Below are positions 17,372 to 25,144 of a DNA stretch of 48,650 nt, in pieces. The position numbers were made by a program, and so were the translations under genes. This DNA comes from Candidatus Omnitrophota bacterium (GTDB lineage: Bacteria > Omnitrophota > Gorgyraeia > Aquiviventales > Aquiviventaceae), in the NCBI GenBank assembly GCA_023247255.1, contig JAHFGV010000019.1:1-48650 (forward strand), given 5' to 3'. The stretch's first letter is position 1; the number at the start of each line of letters is the position of its first letter. The notes below the pieces were generated by a model. It was given only the letters and a program-made list of their open reading frames with translations. It made no database searches and was not told the origin of the DNA.

Positions 17372-18783
17372 TGCGCATTCGCCGAATCCTCCTCTCCCTC
17401 AATTTTCTGGCAACCGTAGCGCTTCTGGGGGTGTTGTGCGTCATGGTTAACTATCTCTCCGTCCGTCGATACGCCCGATGGGATCTGACTCAGGGCCACC
17501 TCAGCGCGCTTTCCGATCAAACCCTTCAGGTGCTCAAAACCCTCCCTACGCCTGTGCGCGTGATCCTCTTCTACGAAACGCAACACCACCTGTATGAAAT
17601 GACCAAGGACCTTTTGAAGGAATACGCCCGCATCAGTCCAAAGGTGAAGCTCGAAGAAGTGGATCCCACCCAGGATCCTGCGCGCGCCCATCAACTCGTG
17701 CAGGAGTTTGAGGTCGATGAATTGAACCTGGTGATTTTCCAATCAGGCACCCGAAAGAAGGTCGTCAACGAAACCGCCTTGGCCGATTATGACTACACTG
17801 CCGCGGGCTTCGGGGGACAAGGGCGCCTAAGCGCATTCAAAGGAGAGGAAGCTTTCACCTCAGGGCTTTTGAGCGTCACCCAGGTGGAACAACCGCTGAT
17901 CTGGTTTTCCGACGGCCATGGAGAGAAATCCAGCCAGGAGTCAGATCCTTCGGGAATCTCCGATTTCCAGCATCAGTTGGAACAACAGAACATGAAAGCC
18001 GAAACCCAAACCTTGCTTGAGCACTCGATGGTGCCTGCCGAGGTCAAACTCATCGTCATCGCCGGTCCGAAGCGGCGCTTCCATGAAACAGAAGTCCTCT
18101 TGCTCCAGAAATATCTTGAGCTCGGAGGAAGCTGTCTGTTTCTGTTGGACCCGCTGAGTGAAACCGGATTGGAAAACCTCTTGCAAAATTGGGGGGTTCA
18201 ACTGGGCAATGACGTCGTCGTGGATCCCTCGCGGCGGCTGCCTTTCGTTTCAGCGGCCAATCTGTTCGTGATGGAATATGCGCAACATCCCAGCGTCAAG
18301 TCGATGAGCGCGCTCATGAGCCTCTTTCCCCTGGCCCGATCCGTCCAACCCAGCCCATCGGTCACTGAGGCAACGACGGTAACCCCATTAGCCTTCACCT
18401 CTGCGGCCGGCTGGGGCGAGACGCAGACCTCGGTGGAAACCTTTCAATTTACCGAGGGTCAGGATATCAAAGGCCCGGTTTCGATCGCCGTGGCCGTGGA
18501 GCGCCAGGCATCAGCGCTAAGCCGCCTGGTCGTCATCGGCGACTCGGACTTCATCATGAATGGGCAGCTGAATAACGTGGGCAATAAAGATTTTGTCCTG
18601 GGTACCGTCCACTGGCTGGTCAATCAGGAACAACTGATCGGCATCAGCCCCAAGCCGATCGAATCCGTCAAACTCAATCTGACGAGCAGCCAGCTTCGGA
18701 ATCTATCTTTGTTCAGCGTGTTAGCCATGCCCTTTCTGTTTGGACTCTCGGGCGTTGTGATGTGGTGGCTTCGTCGTCGATGA
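17371..18783 (+). CDS. GldG-like ABC transporter auxiliary protein
   Basis: 470 residues. An N-terminal membrane anchor (about 10-28) is followed by a large extracytoplasmic domain. It opens SVRRYARWDLTQGHLSALSDQTLQVLKTL, the typical GldG/DUF7088 start, and continues with an ABC_transp_aux-like core (LVIFQSGTRKKVVNETALADYDY, SGLLSVTQVEQPLIWFSDGHGEKS, LFLLDPL, VVIGDSDFIMN). A C-terminal helix (FSVLAMPFLFGLSGVVMWWLRRR) crosses the membrane. I choose the ATG at 17371 from its overlap with the permease stop; the upstream extension is a shadow of that gene. Confidence 0.88.
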   Translation: MRIRRILLSLNFLATVALLGVLCVMVNYLSVRRYARWDLTQGHLSALSDQTLQVLKTLPTPVRVILFYETQHHLYEMTKDLLKEYARISPKVKLEEVDPTQDPARAHQLVQEFEVDELNLVIFQSGTRKKVVNETALADYDYTAAGFGGQGRLSAFKGEEAFTSGLLSVTQVEQPLIWFSDGHGEKSSQESDPSGISDFQHQLEQQNMKAETQTLLEHSMVPAEVKLIVIAGPKRRFHETEVLLLQKYLELGGSCLFLLDPLSETGLENLLQNWGVQLGNDVVVDPSRRLPFVSAANLFVMEYAQHPSVKSMSALMSLFPLARSVQPSPSVTEATTVTPLAFTSAAGWGETQTSVETFQFTEGQDIKGPVSIAVAVERQASALSRLVVIGDSDFIMNGQLNNVGNKDFVLGTVHWLVNQEQLIGISPKPIESVKLNLTSSQLRNLSLFSVLAMPFLFGLSGVVMWWLRRR

Positions 18784-20267
18784 AGTGGAAAACGACCTTG
18801 GCCTTGCTTGCCGCGACGATTGGAATCGGCGCCTATATCTTTTTTTACGAGCAAAAACGGCCGACTTTGGAACAAAGCCAGCAGGCAGCTGCTCGGATCC
18901 TCAGCCTTTCCCAAGATTCCGTTAACCGTATTATCTTCGAGATGCCTCAGGCCAGGTGCATCCTCAACCGTCAGGTAGACTGGCGTTTTGAAGAAACAGC
19001 CATCCGTGCCGATCAGGGACTACTGGAACGCATGTTCAGCGCCCTGAATCCTCTTGTTGCCCAACGCACCCTATCTTCCGCTGCCGACCATTCCCTCGAT
19101 TCAAAGACCTTCGGGCTTCAGCCTGCGGTAGGGCAAATCACATTCTTTAGCAGCGGCCGATCGACGACCATTCGCTTCGGCGATCCCACCCCTATCCGCG
19201 AAGGCCGGTATCTTCAAGTGGTGGGCCGTCCTGAAATCTTTGCTGTATCGTCCCGGCTCTTTGAAGCCTCGAATCAGCCCGCTCAGACGTTTCGCGATCC
19301 TCTACTCATCCGCCTCAAGAACTGGCTGATGGACGAGCTTACCGTCAGCACCTCCAATGCCACGTTTACACTCAGCAAGAAGGAAAACAAATGGTCTTTG
19401 ACCCAACCCTTTAACGACCGTGCCGATGCCTCCAAGGCCGAGGCGTTGCTGAGCGAACTTTCAAAGATCACGATCCAGCGCTTTCCCGATCAACTGAATC
19501 GTCCCCAAACGCACCAAGCGCAAGGACCGGCGCCTGAAACCACCGAACCCCCGATGGAACAACCCCTGATCCCACCGGATCCGTTCGATAACCTGAAAGC
19601 TACAGTGACCTTTGTGCAACGCGATCCTGAGCGTTCGATCACTGTGTTGTTCGGCCAGGCACTGAGCGATGATCCCTCGGTTGTCTACGCCAAGCGCAGC
19701 GACGAGACGTTGCTCTATGCGGTCTTGGCCTCCTCCATCAATCCGCTACTTGAGAATCCACAGAGCCTACGGGACACGCATTGTTTCGATCTCGAAGCCT
19801 ACGAAGCGACGAAAGTGGAATGGGCGGGGGAAGGAAGCGGGCAGATCATTGAACGGATCGAAGGACAATGGCAGACTCAGACGAAGGAGGTCTTGGATCC
19901 TTCCAAGGTTGAAGGAATCGTGGAAAATTTCCGAAACCTGCAATGGAGCCGTGTGGTGGAAGCCCAAGCAGCAGACCTGACACGCTATGGGCTGAATCCA
20001 CCGGTGGGATCGATCAGCATCTGGAAGGAATCGCCAGATCCTCAGCGTCTTTCGGTAGGAGCCCCCGTAGAAAACACCGCATCGCGCTACGGATGGATCG
20101 AGGCGCGCTCCTTGATAGTGGAGCTTCCGGAAAATCTCATGGGCTGGCTGGATACGACCGTAGAACAATTGAAGCAAACCGTTCCGACTTCCGCTGCATC
20201 AGCGATAGAAAATCCTCCCTCAATCGCATCCCCTCCTACGGCGAAATCCCCCACCTCCAATCCCTAG
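18780..20267 (+). CDS. DUF4340 domain protein of the ABC exporter operon
   Basis: 495 residues with one N-terminal membrane anchor (TLALLAATIGIGAYIFFYEQ) and then repeated beta modules of the DUF4340 type (VDWRFEETAIRADQGLLERMFSALNPL, NKWSLTQPFNDRADASKAEALLSEL, EGQWQTQTKEVLDPSKVEGIVENFRNL). DUF4340 genes regularly follow GldG-like genes. The start ATG overlaps the GldG-like stop (ATGA). The Pro/Ser-rich tail ends in a TAG that is the first triplet of a family C element. Confidence 0.88.
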   Translation: MKWKTTLALLAATIGIGAYIFFYEQKRPTLEQSQQAAARILSLSQDSVNRIIFEMPQARCILNRQVDWRFEETAIRADQGLLERMFSALNPLVAQRTLSSAADHSLDSKTFGLQPAVGQITFFSSGRSTTIRFGDPTPIREGRYLQVVGRPEIFAVSSRLFEASNQPAQTFRDPLLIRLKNWLMDELTVSTSNATFTLSKKENKWSLTQPFNDRADASKAEALLSELSKITIQRFPDQLNRPQTHQAQGPAPETTEPPMEQPLIPPDPFDNLKATVTFVQRDPERSITVLFGQALSDDPSVVYAKRSDETLLYAVLASSINPLLENPQSLRDTHCFDLEAYEATKVEWAGEGSGQIIERIEGQWQTQTKEVLDPSKVEGIVENFRNLQWSRVVEAQAADLTRYGLNPPVGSISIWKESPDPQRLSVGAPVENTASRYGWIEARSLIVELPENLMGWLDTTVEQLKQTVPTSAASAIENPPSIASPPTAKSPTSNP

Positions 20268-20337
20268 CAGGCTGCGGAAAAACACCCCCTTGCCCCATAC
20301 TAACGCCTAAGATCGACAGCTTTCAGCATCCTACTAA
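20265..20337. repeat. Family C hairpin between convergent stop codons
   Basis: It starts TAGCAGGCTGCGGAAAAAC, where TAG is the stop of the DUF4340 gene, and ends CAGCTTTCAGCATCCTACTA, where the complement supplies TAG for the opposing phosphatidyltransferase gene (20334-20336). It is the shortest C unit between convergent genes in this window and fits a bidirectional terminator. Confidence 0.7.
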
Positions 20338-20951
20338 AGCACAGCCGAGCGCTGCTGAATGAACCGCCGAGCCCGGAGAATCCGTTGAACCACAGACAGG
20401 TGAGTCAAACACGCTAGTAGCACCAGGGTCCACCAAAACAGATCCCGTCCTGCGATTCGCCAGGCAATGAGCTCTCTGGCTGCAAGCCCTCCCATGAAAA
20501 GTATGCCGCGCTCGGTCCGTTCCATCAGATCCGGCCATTCCGTATTGGACACAGCCACCTCCATGGCCGCGCGTGCCTTGGCATAGCTAAACAGATAAGC
20601 CCCAGATAAATTCAACAGCGACAGAAACCAGGTATCGGTGACATAAGCCACCGCACACACGACGATCGTTTCCACATACCGATCGCACACCGCATCCAGA
20701 TAAGCCCCAAACCGACTGACGCGGCCGGATGCGCGCGCCACCGCACCGTCGAGTCCATCCAAACATCCCACCCCTGTCAGGGCAATGCAGAAAGGAAGGA
20801 TCTGCTGCGTACGAACAAGCCATAAGGACAATACGAATGCCAACAGGGGAACCGCCAAAGTAATTACCGAAGGGGACACTGTTCGCGCAATCACCCTAGC
20901 CAGGGGCTGAAAGAACCGCTCAATCAAAGGTTTGTATCGACTGGCTAACAT
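20334..20951 (-). CDS. CDP-alcohol phosphatidyltransferase family protein
   Basis: About 205 residues and six membrane segments. The catalytic motif of the family is complete: Asp65, Asp68, Gly69, Ala72, Arg73, Gly82, Asp86, Asp90 (DGLDGAVAR followed by FGAYLDAVCDR). Such enzymes transfer a phosphatidyl group from CDP-diacylglycerol to an alcohol, for example glycerol phosphate or inositol phosphate; the acceptor cannot be read from sequence. I prefer the ATG at 20951; the longer frame to 21014 begins with TTG inside a family A repeat. Confidence 0.9.
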   Translation of the reverse strand: MLASRYKPLIERFFQPLARVIARTVSPSVITLAVPLLAFVLSLWLVRTQQILPFCIALTGVGCLDGLDGAVARASGRVSRFGAYLDAVCDRYVETIVVCAVAYVTDTWFLSLLNLSGAYLFSYAKARAAMEVAVSNTEWPDLMERTERGILFMGGLAARELIAWRIAGRDLFWWTLVLLACLTHLSVVQRILRARRFIQQRSAVL

Positions 20952-21000
20952 GAAGATCGCTGCTGTGAAGTCTCTGAAGGAGACTTCGGAAAGATCGTAA

Positions 21001-21241
21001 CTGAGGTTTTGCAAAATGCATCGCGGTTAGTGGCAGTGCTCACGTCTGTTTCATGAGTCATGTGTTATGTGTCATGAGTCATGGAAAGTAAAAGGCGTAC
21101 TTTGACCGTGCTTGAGATGCCTGTTTATTTTCTGCTTTTTCATGACACATGACTCATGAAACATGACACAATCCTCATTACTTCTCTTGGAATAGGACAC
21201 GACACTCGGTCAACGCGTTGGCTATTTTTGCAAAAGCCCAG
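21001..21241. repeat. Family A mini-element, copy A2 (complete)
   Basis: The most complete copy, 241 bp. Terminal inverted repeats are CTGAGGTTTTGCAAAA (left) and the complement of CTGGGCTTTTGCAAAA (right). It is flanked by the direct repeat GATCGTAA (20993-21000 and 21241-21248), a target-site duplication of about 8 bp. The interior has CATGAGTCATG-type words and CTGTTTATTTTCTGCTTTTTC. It has no coding capacity, so it must be moved by an enzyme encoded elsewhere. Confidence 0.85.
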
Positions 21242-21281
21242 ATCGTAAGATGCATCTCATCCTTCTACCATCGATGAAAAA

Positions 21282-21382
21282 AGATGTGGGCAAGCAAACC
21301 AACTGGGCCGATGCCTTCGGCCGTGGCCCGATGGCGGGGAGGAGCCCCACGGATGAGCCTGCGGCATCGGCAAGTCCACCCT
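21282..21382. repeat. Family D structured repeat, copy D1
   Basis: It contains the core GGAGCCCCACGGATGAGCCT, then GCGGCATCGGCAAGTCCACC. GCCGATGCC (21307-21315) pairs perfectly with GGCATCGGC (21363-21371), enclosing a CC-CGG-ATGAG-CC-GCGG hairpin. The stem bases differ from those in copies D2 and D3 while pairing is kept. It lies downstream of the anti-sigma gene and about 330 bases upstream of the phosphatidyltransferase start. Confidence 0.5.
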
Positions 21383-21410
21383 GACAAGGAATCATGAAAC
21401 TGCCTAGGAA

Positions 21411-21486
21411 TTTTCGATTGTCGATTTTGGATTTTCGATTGGAAGACGGCCTTTCAATCGAAAATCGACAATCGTCAATCGACAAT
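21411..21486. repeat. Family E inverted repeat
   Basis: ATTTTCGATTGTCGATTTTG on the left and CAATCGAAAATCGACAATCG on the right form an imperfect hairpin of about 30 bp per arm. It shares words with the 16504-16576 repeat and sits just downstream of the anti-sigma-like gene. Confidence 0.6.
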
Positions 21487-21505
21487 TCCCTCAAAGGCTG
21501 TGGCC

Positions 21506-21991
21506 CTATGACGGGGTAGAATAGACCCCATCATCTTCTCCCAACTCTTCCAGTTCCTCCAGCCATTCTTCATCCGATTCCAGTCCATCGTTTTTATCGT
21601 AGACAATATCTTCGTCGTCCAGCTCCTGTAGCAACCACAAGGTTTGTGCAATCCAATCTTCGTCACTCATTTTATCTTCTGCAAGCACCACCCCTTCTTG
21701 GGAAATCACAGGCTGGCTGGGGGTATTTGGAATAGACTGGGGCGGCTGTCGCGCCAGACGATCATTTCCGGTCTGGGTGAGATGGCTTACGATGATGAAC
21801 AAAGCGGCAGCGGTGGCAGTTGCCAATAAAAGACGCGGCCAGAACACCCAGAATAAGGGTCGGGGGGCTGACTGACGCAAAGACTCGATCCTTTCCATCA
21901 CCTCATAGGTGAACTGACGAGAATCGATGGGAGTCGGTTCCCTCAGGGGATGACGTGAAAGCCACCGTTGAAACCAGTCTGAAAATTCCAT
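21506..21991 (-). CDS. Putative membrane anti-sigma factor
   Basis: 161 residues. The N-terminal cytoplasmic part (about 1-48; MEFSDWFQRWLSRHPLREP) is followed by one membrane segment (about 48-70) and an outer domain. That domain ends in a very acidic stretch (ELDDEDIVYDKNDGLESDEE, EELEELGEDD). The start ATG shares one base with the sigma factor stop (TGATG), a classic sigma/anti-sigma coupling. No conserved anti-sigma HxxxCxxC motif is present, so the role comes from position and topology. Confidence 0.65.
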   Translation of the reverse strand: MEFSDWFQRWLSRHPLREPTPIDSRQFTYEVMERIESLRQSAPRPLFWVFWPRLLLATATAAALFIIVSHLTQTGNDRLARQPPQSIPNTPSQPVISQEGVVLAEDKMSDEDWIAQTLWLLQELDDEDIVYDKNDGLESDEEWLEELEELGEDDGVYSTPS

Positions 21992-22590
21992 CACACAGAC
22001 TCCTGTTTCCACCAAGGAGCCAGTCGGCTTCGCAAATGCGCCGTTGCGCGAAAGAGGTGACTCTTTACAGTACCCACGCGACAACCCATGACGTCAGCAA
22101 CCTCATCCAAAGACAGGCCGTGCAACCTGTGCAATACAAAAGCCGTTCGCTGATTAAGAGCGAGTGCCTCAATGGCCAAACTGATCTGACGTGCCAACTC
22201 TCGATTAGCCAACTGCTCAGCCGGATGCGCGACAGAATCCGCCACATCCATGAATAATCCTTCTTCATTAGCCAACTCAGGACCCTGAGACTGGCCGATA
22301 CTAGCCACTACGTTCGGCCGTCTGGAACGATGTCTGTGAAAGTCTTTACACTGATTGACTACAATCCGATACAGCCACGTCGAGAACTTCGCATCCTGTC
22401 GAAATCGTCCCAGCCCTTGATAAGCGCTGATAAATGCCTCCTGCGCCATGTCCTTGGCATCTTCATAGTTTCCCAAAAGGCCAAAAGCCATGCGAAGCGC
22501 CGATACCTGGTATTTGTCCACCAACTGTGCATAGCGCTCGACGTCACCTGCGACAACCGCTTGAATCGTCTGAGCGTCATCTGCAACCAT
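21991..22590 (-). CDS. ECF RNA polymerase sigma factor (RpoE-like)
   Basis: 199 residues with region 2 (VDKYQVSALRMAFGLLGNYEDAKDMAQEAFISAYQGLGRFRQDAKFSTWLYRIVVNQCKDFHR) and region 4 (LNQRTAFVLHRLHGLSLDEVADVMGCRVGTVKSHLFRATAHLRSRL), joined by a linker of about 60 residues. It would redirect RNA polymerase to stress promoters when released by the downstream anti-sigma protein. Likely targets include the two secreted proteins encoded upstream (22786-24862), but I could not define a shared promoter motif. Confidence 0.93.
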   Translation of the reverse strand: MVADDAQTIQAVVAGDVERYAQLVDKYQVSALRMAFGLLGNYEDAKDMAQEAFISAYQGLGRFRQDAKFSTWLYRIVVNQCKDFHRHRSRRPNVVASIGQSQGPELANEEGLFMDVADSVAHPAEQLANRELARQISLAIEALALNQRTAFVLHRLHGLSLDEVADVMGCRVGTVKSHLFRATAHLRSRLAPWWKQESV

Positions 22591-22610
22591 GATGGTGGGT
22601 AGTATAGCAT

Positions 22611-22616
22611 CCCACC
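22611..22616 (-). promoter_or_regulatory. Possible extended -10 promoter of the sigma factor gene
   Basis: The minus strand reads TGCTATACT, an extended -10 box, 20 bases upstream of the ATG. A -35 box is poor. This is a weak call. Confidence 0.35.
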
Positions 22617-22638
22617 GAACATTTCAGAACCCAATCTC

Positions 22639-22690
22639 AGAGTGCCTAACCTAATGAGCACATGGCCGCGATCATTATGTTAGGCACTCT
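22639..22690. repeat. Inverted repeat between secreted-protein gene and sigma gene
   Basis: AGAGTGCCTAAC (22639-22650) and its exact complement (22679-22690) flank a 28-base centre that continues the pairing with TAATGA and TCATTA after one mismatch. It could end the upstream transcript or be a mini-element end pair. Confidence 0.6.
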
Positions 22691-22775
22691 TAGGGTGTGG
22701 AGCCACCGGGATGAGCCTGTGACACCGGCAAGTCCACCCCGATGGGCCGACACCCGCGCACCCATCGGCTGCTAA
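22691..22775. repeat. Family D structured repeat, copy D2
   Basis: Core GGAGCCACCGGGATGAGCCT, then GTGACACCGGCAAGTCCACC. GGTGT (22694-22698) pairs with ACACC (22722-22726) around a hairpin with the conserved ATGAG loop. It lies between the 371-residue secreted-protein gene and the sigma factor, about 100 bases upstream of the latter. Confidence 0.5.
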
Positions 22776-22785
22776 CTGCCGTGTC

Positions 22786-23901
22786 TTAGCGGCGCCCTCC
22801 GACTCGACGAGCCGAGCCTCGAGCAGTTCCTCTGTGTCCTGATCCATGTCCTTTCTCTGTTCGTCCAGCCAGGGAGCCATCTCTTCGAATACCCGAACGG
22901 TGCGAAGAAGTCTTCTCCCCACCACGATTTCCTGCGGACCGCTCATCACTCGCTGTGTGTTCCTGCATCCCTCGCTTAAGGGAAGATCCCCGTCGATCAC
23001 GCATATCCTCCCGTCGATCACGCGGACCTGTTTGACGCTGGGCGTCCCGGACTTGATCGTGACTGTCTTCGTGACGATTCCGCAGATCTTTTCTGAGATC
23101 TCGGCGATCTTCACGGTGATCCTGGACATCCTCGCGCTGCTGCGGTGTCAGACGATCCGCCTGGCGCTGACTTCGGAGTTCTTCCGCAAAACCAGGATGC
23201 TGATCTAAAAACCGTTGGAATGCCTGTGGATGACGACTCTCAAACCAGCGGGGGTGTTGCTTCAGAAAACGCTCATAAGCTTCCGGATGATTCCGTGCGT
23301 ACTCATCCAGATGTCCTTGCATCCACCGGTTATAGGCATCGGGGTAATGCCCCTTGAACCATTGGGGATGGTTGCGGAGAAATCGCTCGTAGGCGTTAGG
23401 ATCTTGTCTGGCCTGCTGCAACTTCTGTTCCCAACGTTGCTGATGCCGCTGCATCAGTTGCTCATAACGCTCAGGGTTGGTCTGGTAGAGATGCTCCAAG
23501 CGTTTCTGGATATACTCCTTGCGGTGTTGCGTTATCTGTTGGAAACGCTCTGGGTCGGTGGCTTTCAAATGTTCCCGATAGCGCTCTTGGTGGTGTCGAC
23601 TCTGGCGCTTGGTTTCCTCAAAGGCTGCGGGGTCTGTTTCTTTCAAATGGGCGAGGGTTTCATGCAGGCGTGCTTTACGAGTTTCAATCTCTCGACGAAA
23701 AGCATCCGGATCCTGCTGCTTCAATTGTCGCAGTCGTTTAACCTCTGCTGGCACTGAGTGCAAAACACCGTCCCGTTTACCGCTGGCCTGGATGGTCTCG
23801 GTCTCGGTATCGGTCGACGTTTCGACTTCTTGCGCCAAGGCTATGTTTGCAACTCCGATCAGCCCAATTCCAATGATCCCAAACAGCCTCAGCGTTTTCA
23901 T
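22786..23901 (-). CDS. Secreted protein with PxAFxRF-type tandem repeats and a basic tail
   Basis: 371 residues. A signal peptide (MKTLRLFGIIGIGLIGVANIALA) precedes a helical repeat region. Units of 22-25 residues follow a pattern such as TDPERFQQITQHRKEYIQKR, TNPERYEQLMQRHQQRWEQK, then shorter HPQWFKGHYPDAYNRW, HPEAYERFLKQHPRWFESRH and HPQAFQRFLDQHPGF. The C-terminal third is a highly charged Arg/Asp/Gly-rich disordered tail (DRREDMRDRRG). No family is recognised with certainty; it resembles periplasmic helical chaperone or metal-binding proteins (DUF3106/Spy-like) in composition only. It is the neighbour of an ECF sigma pair. Confidence 0.75.
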   Translation of the reverse strand: MKTLRLFGIIGIGLIGVANIALAQEVETSTDTETETIQASGKRDGVLHSVPAEVKRLRQLKQQDPDAFRREIETRKARLHETLAHLKETDPAAFEETKRQSRHHQERYREHLKATDPERFQQITQHRKEYIQKRLEHLYQTNPERYEQLMQRHQQRWEQKLQQARQDPNAYERFLRNHPQWFKGHYPDAYNRWMQGHLDEYARNHPEAYERFLKQHPRWFESRHPQAFQRFLDQHPGFAEELRSQRQADRLTPQQREDVQDHREDRRDLRKDLRNRHEDSHDQVRDAQRQTGPRDRREDMRDRRGSSLKRGMQEHTASDERSAGNRGGEKTSSHRSGIRRDGSLAGRTEKGHGSGHRGTARGSARRVGGRR

Positions 23902-24016
23902 AAGAATATCCTCCTGTCCCTGTTTATAGGACGACAGGCTAGTGTCTTGGGTTTACGAGTTTACGCATTCGTTTCGCCCGCTCGAGAGTTATCAAAAACA
24001 AGCCAACGCCTGGTTT

Positions 24017-24100
24017 GCGGATTGCCCACATCCAGGTGTGGAGGGAGCCCCACAGGATGAGCCTGTGGCACCGGCAAATCCGCCCCGATGGGGGCGCACG
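24017..24100. repeat. Family D structured repeat, copy D3 (best fold)
   Basis: Three nested stems are visible on the plus strand: GCGGATTGCC (24017-24026) with GGCAAATCCGC (24073-24083, one bulge), GGTG with CACC inside it, and CCACAGG (24050-24056) with CCTGTGG (24062-24068) closing the loop ATGAG. It lies 110-180 bases upstream of the repeat-protein gene on the minus strand. Confidence 0.55.
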
Positions 24101-24145
24101 ACATCTCCCATCCAGCCATCGGAGCGAGGTTAACCCTGAAGGAAG

Positions 24146-24862
24146 TTACTGCACCGTCTCTGGCGTGGGGCTCGGTGCCGGTTTGCTAGCGGGTGGCTCT
24201 GAAGGCCTCAGGCTATCCCGCCACGTAGAACGCTCTGTTTGATTTTCCTGAAACAGGGTATTCCGCTCGGTGCTGTTTTCCTGATACAAGGCTTTGATTT
24301 CATCACTGGCTGACTCAAGTTCCGTCTTGGAGAGTTTTCCATCCCCATCGGTGTCGGCCTGTTTCAACAACTCTTGTCGCTGAGCCTGGTTCTTCGTATG
24401 GAGCTCTTTGCGCTCAGCCTGATTTTCCTGGTAGATGGCCTTTCGCTCGTCTTTCTTCTGTGGAGAAATCCGACTACCTGGAGCCTGAGTCTGCCCCTGG
24501 CTGTCTTGGCCTTGCGAAATACTGGGGCGATCCGTGCCTCGACGCTCATCGCGCCGCTCTGTTTTCCGCTCACCCTCTCGATCTGTCCTTCGGCCGATCT
24601 TCCGATCTGTCCGCCGTTCTCGAGCCGGGCTCTTAGGCTCTCTCATCGTATCCCGGCGCTCGGTCTTGCGTCCCATCTCTCGATCCACATGACGATCCAT
24701 CTTTCGATCCGTCGTTCTCTCGCCAAACGCCCTGACACCCCCTCTTGCTCCACCTCTGCCACCTCCCCCGCCTCCCCCGCGACCTCCACGCGCCTCCACA
24801 TCACCCAAAACCAACACAGAACTCAACACACAAACCCCAAGAACAATCCCTAGCTTTTTCAT
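24146..24862 (-). CDS. Secreted basic protein with an EF-hand
   Basis: 238 residues. A signal peptide (MKKLGIVLGVCVLSSVLVLGDVEA) precedes a Gly/Arg stretch, a long Arg/Asp/Glu-rich region with DRKxxR-type repeats (about 50-115), an EF-hand calcium loop DTDGDGKLSKTE with canonical acidic ligands, and helical QENxAERxxL repeats. The start is firm: GGAGGG stands five bases before the ATG. The composition matches the tail of the neighbouring 371-residue protein, suggesting a related role. No enzymatic domain is seen. Confidence 0.78.
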   Translation of the reverse strand: MKKLGIVLGVCVLSSVLVLGDVEARGGRGGGGGGGRGGARGGVRAFGERTTDRKMDRHVDREMGRKTERRDTMREPKSPARERRTDRKIGRRTDREGERKTERRDERRGTDRPSISQGQDSQGQTQAPGSRISPQKKDERKAIYQENQAERKELHTKNQAQRQELLKQADTDGDGKLSKTELESASDEIKALYQENSTERNTLFQENQTERSTWRDSLRPSEPPASKPAPSPTPETVQ

Positions 24863-24949
24863 CACTTCCCTCCTCGATTCCCAGCACCCAAGATAATCGT
24901 GTCCTGAGTTATTAGACGACAACAGACCCTTTAGGTTTACAAAAATATC

Positions 24950-25090
24950 CCTATTAGTAGACGTATTACGCAACTCACTTAAACAAAGTAAGTTACAGAA
25001 TCTTTCCGAACCCACAGCTCCCCTCGATGAGAAATTCATATCCCATAAAGATATTGTAACTCATTATTGTACAGTGTATTACGTAATACG
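24950..25090. promoter_or_regulatory. AT-rich upstream region with palindromes
   Basis: The 280-base gap upstream of the EF-hand gene has no gene. It holds the perfect palindrome GTATTACGTAATAC (25076-25089), a half-match CGTATTACG (about 24962-24970), and a 9-bp imperfect inverted repeat AACTCACTT/AAGTAAGTT (about 24972-24994). These look like operator sites for a regulator of the EF-hand gene. I could not place a convincing -35/-10 pair. Confidence 0.35.
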
Positions 25091-25144
25091 TATACAGATT
25101 ATAATATAGGGGGTGGGATGGAGAGCTTCAAAGAAGCGAAAAGG

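Noticed and set aside
20952-21014. Upstream extension of the phosphatidyltransferase gene
   Set aside because: It starts with TTG inside family A copy A2 and adds residues unlike the family; the ATG at 20951 is preferred.
23215-23757. 180-codon plus-strand frame with Leu-rich segments
   Set aside because: Antisense to the tandem-repeat protein; its periodicity merely mirrors the repeats.
24374-24853. 159-codon plus-strand frame rich in Leu and Ser
   Set aside because: Antisense to the EF-hand protein gene, whose start, signal peptide and calcium loop are convincing.
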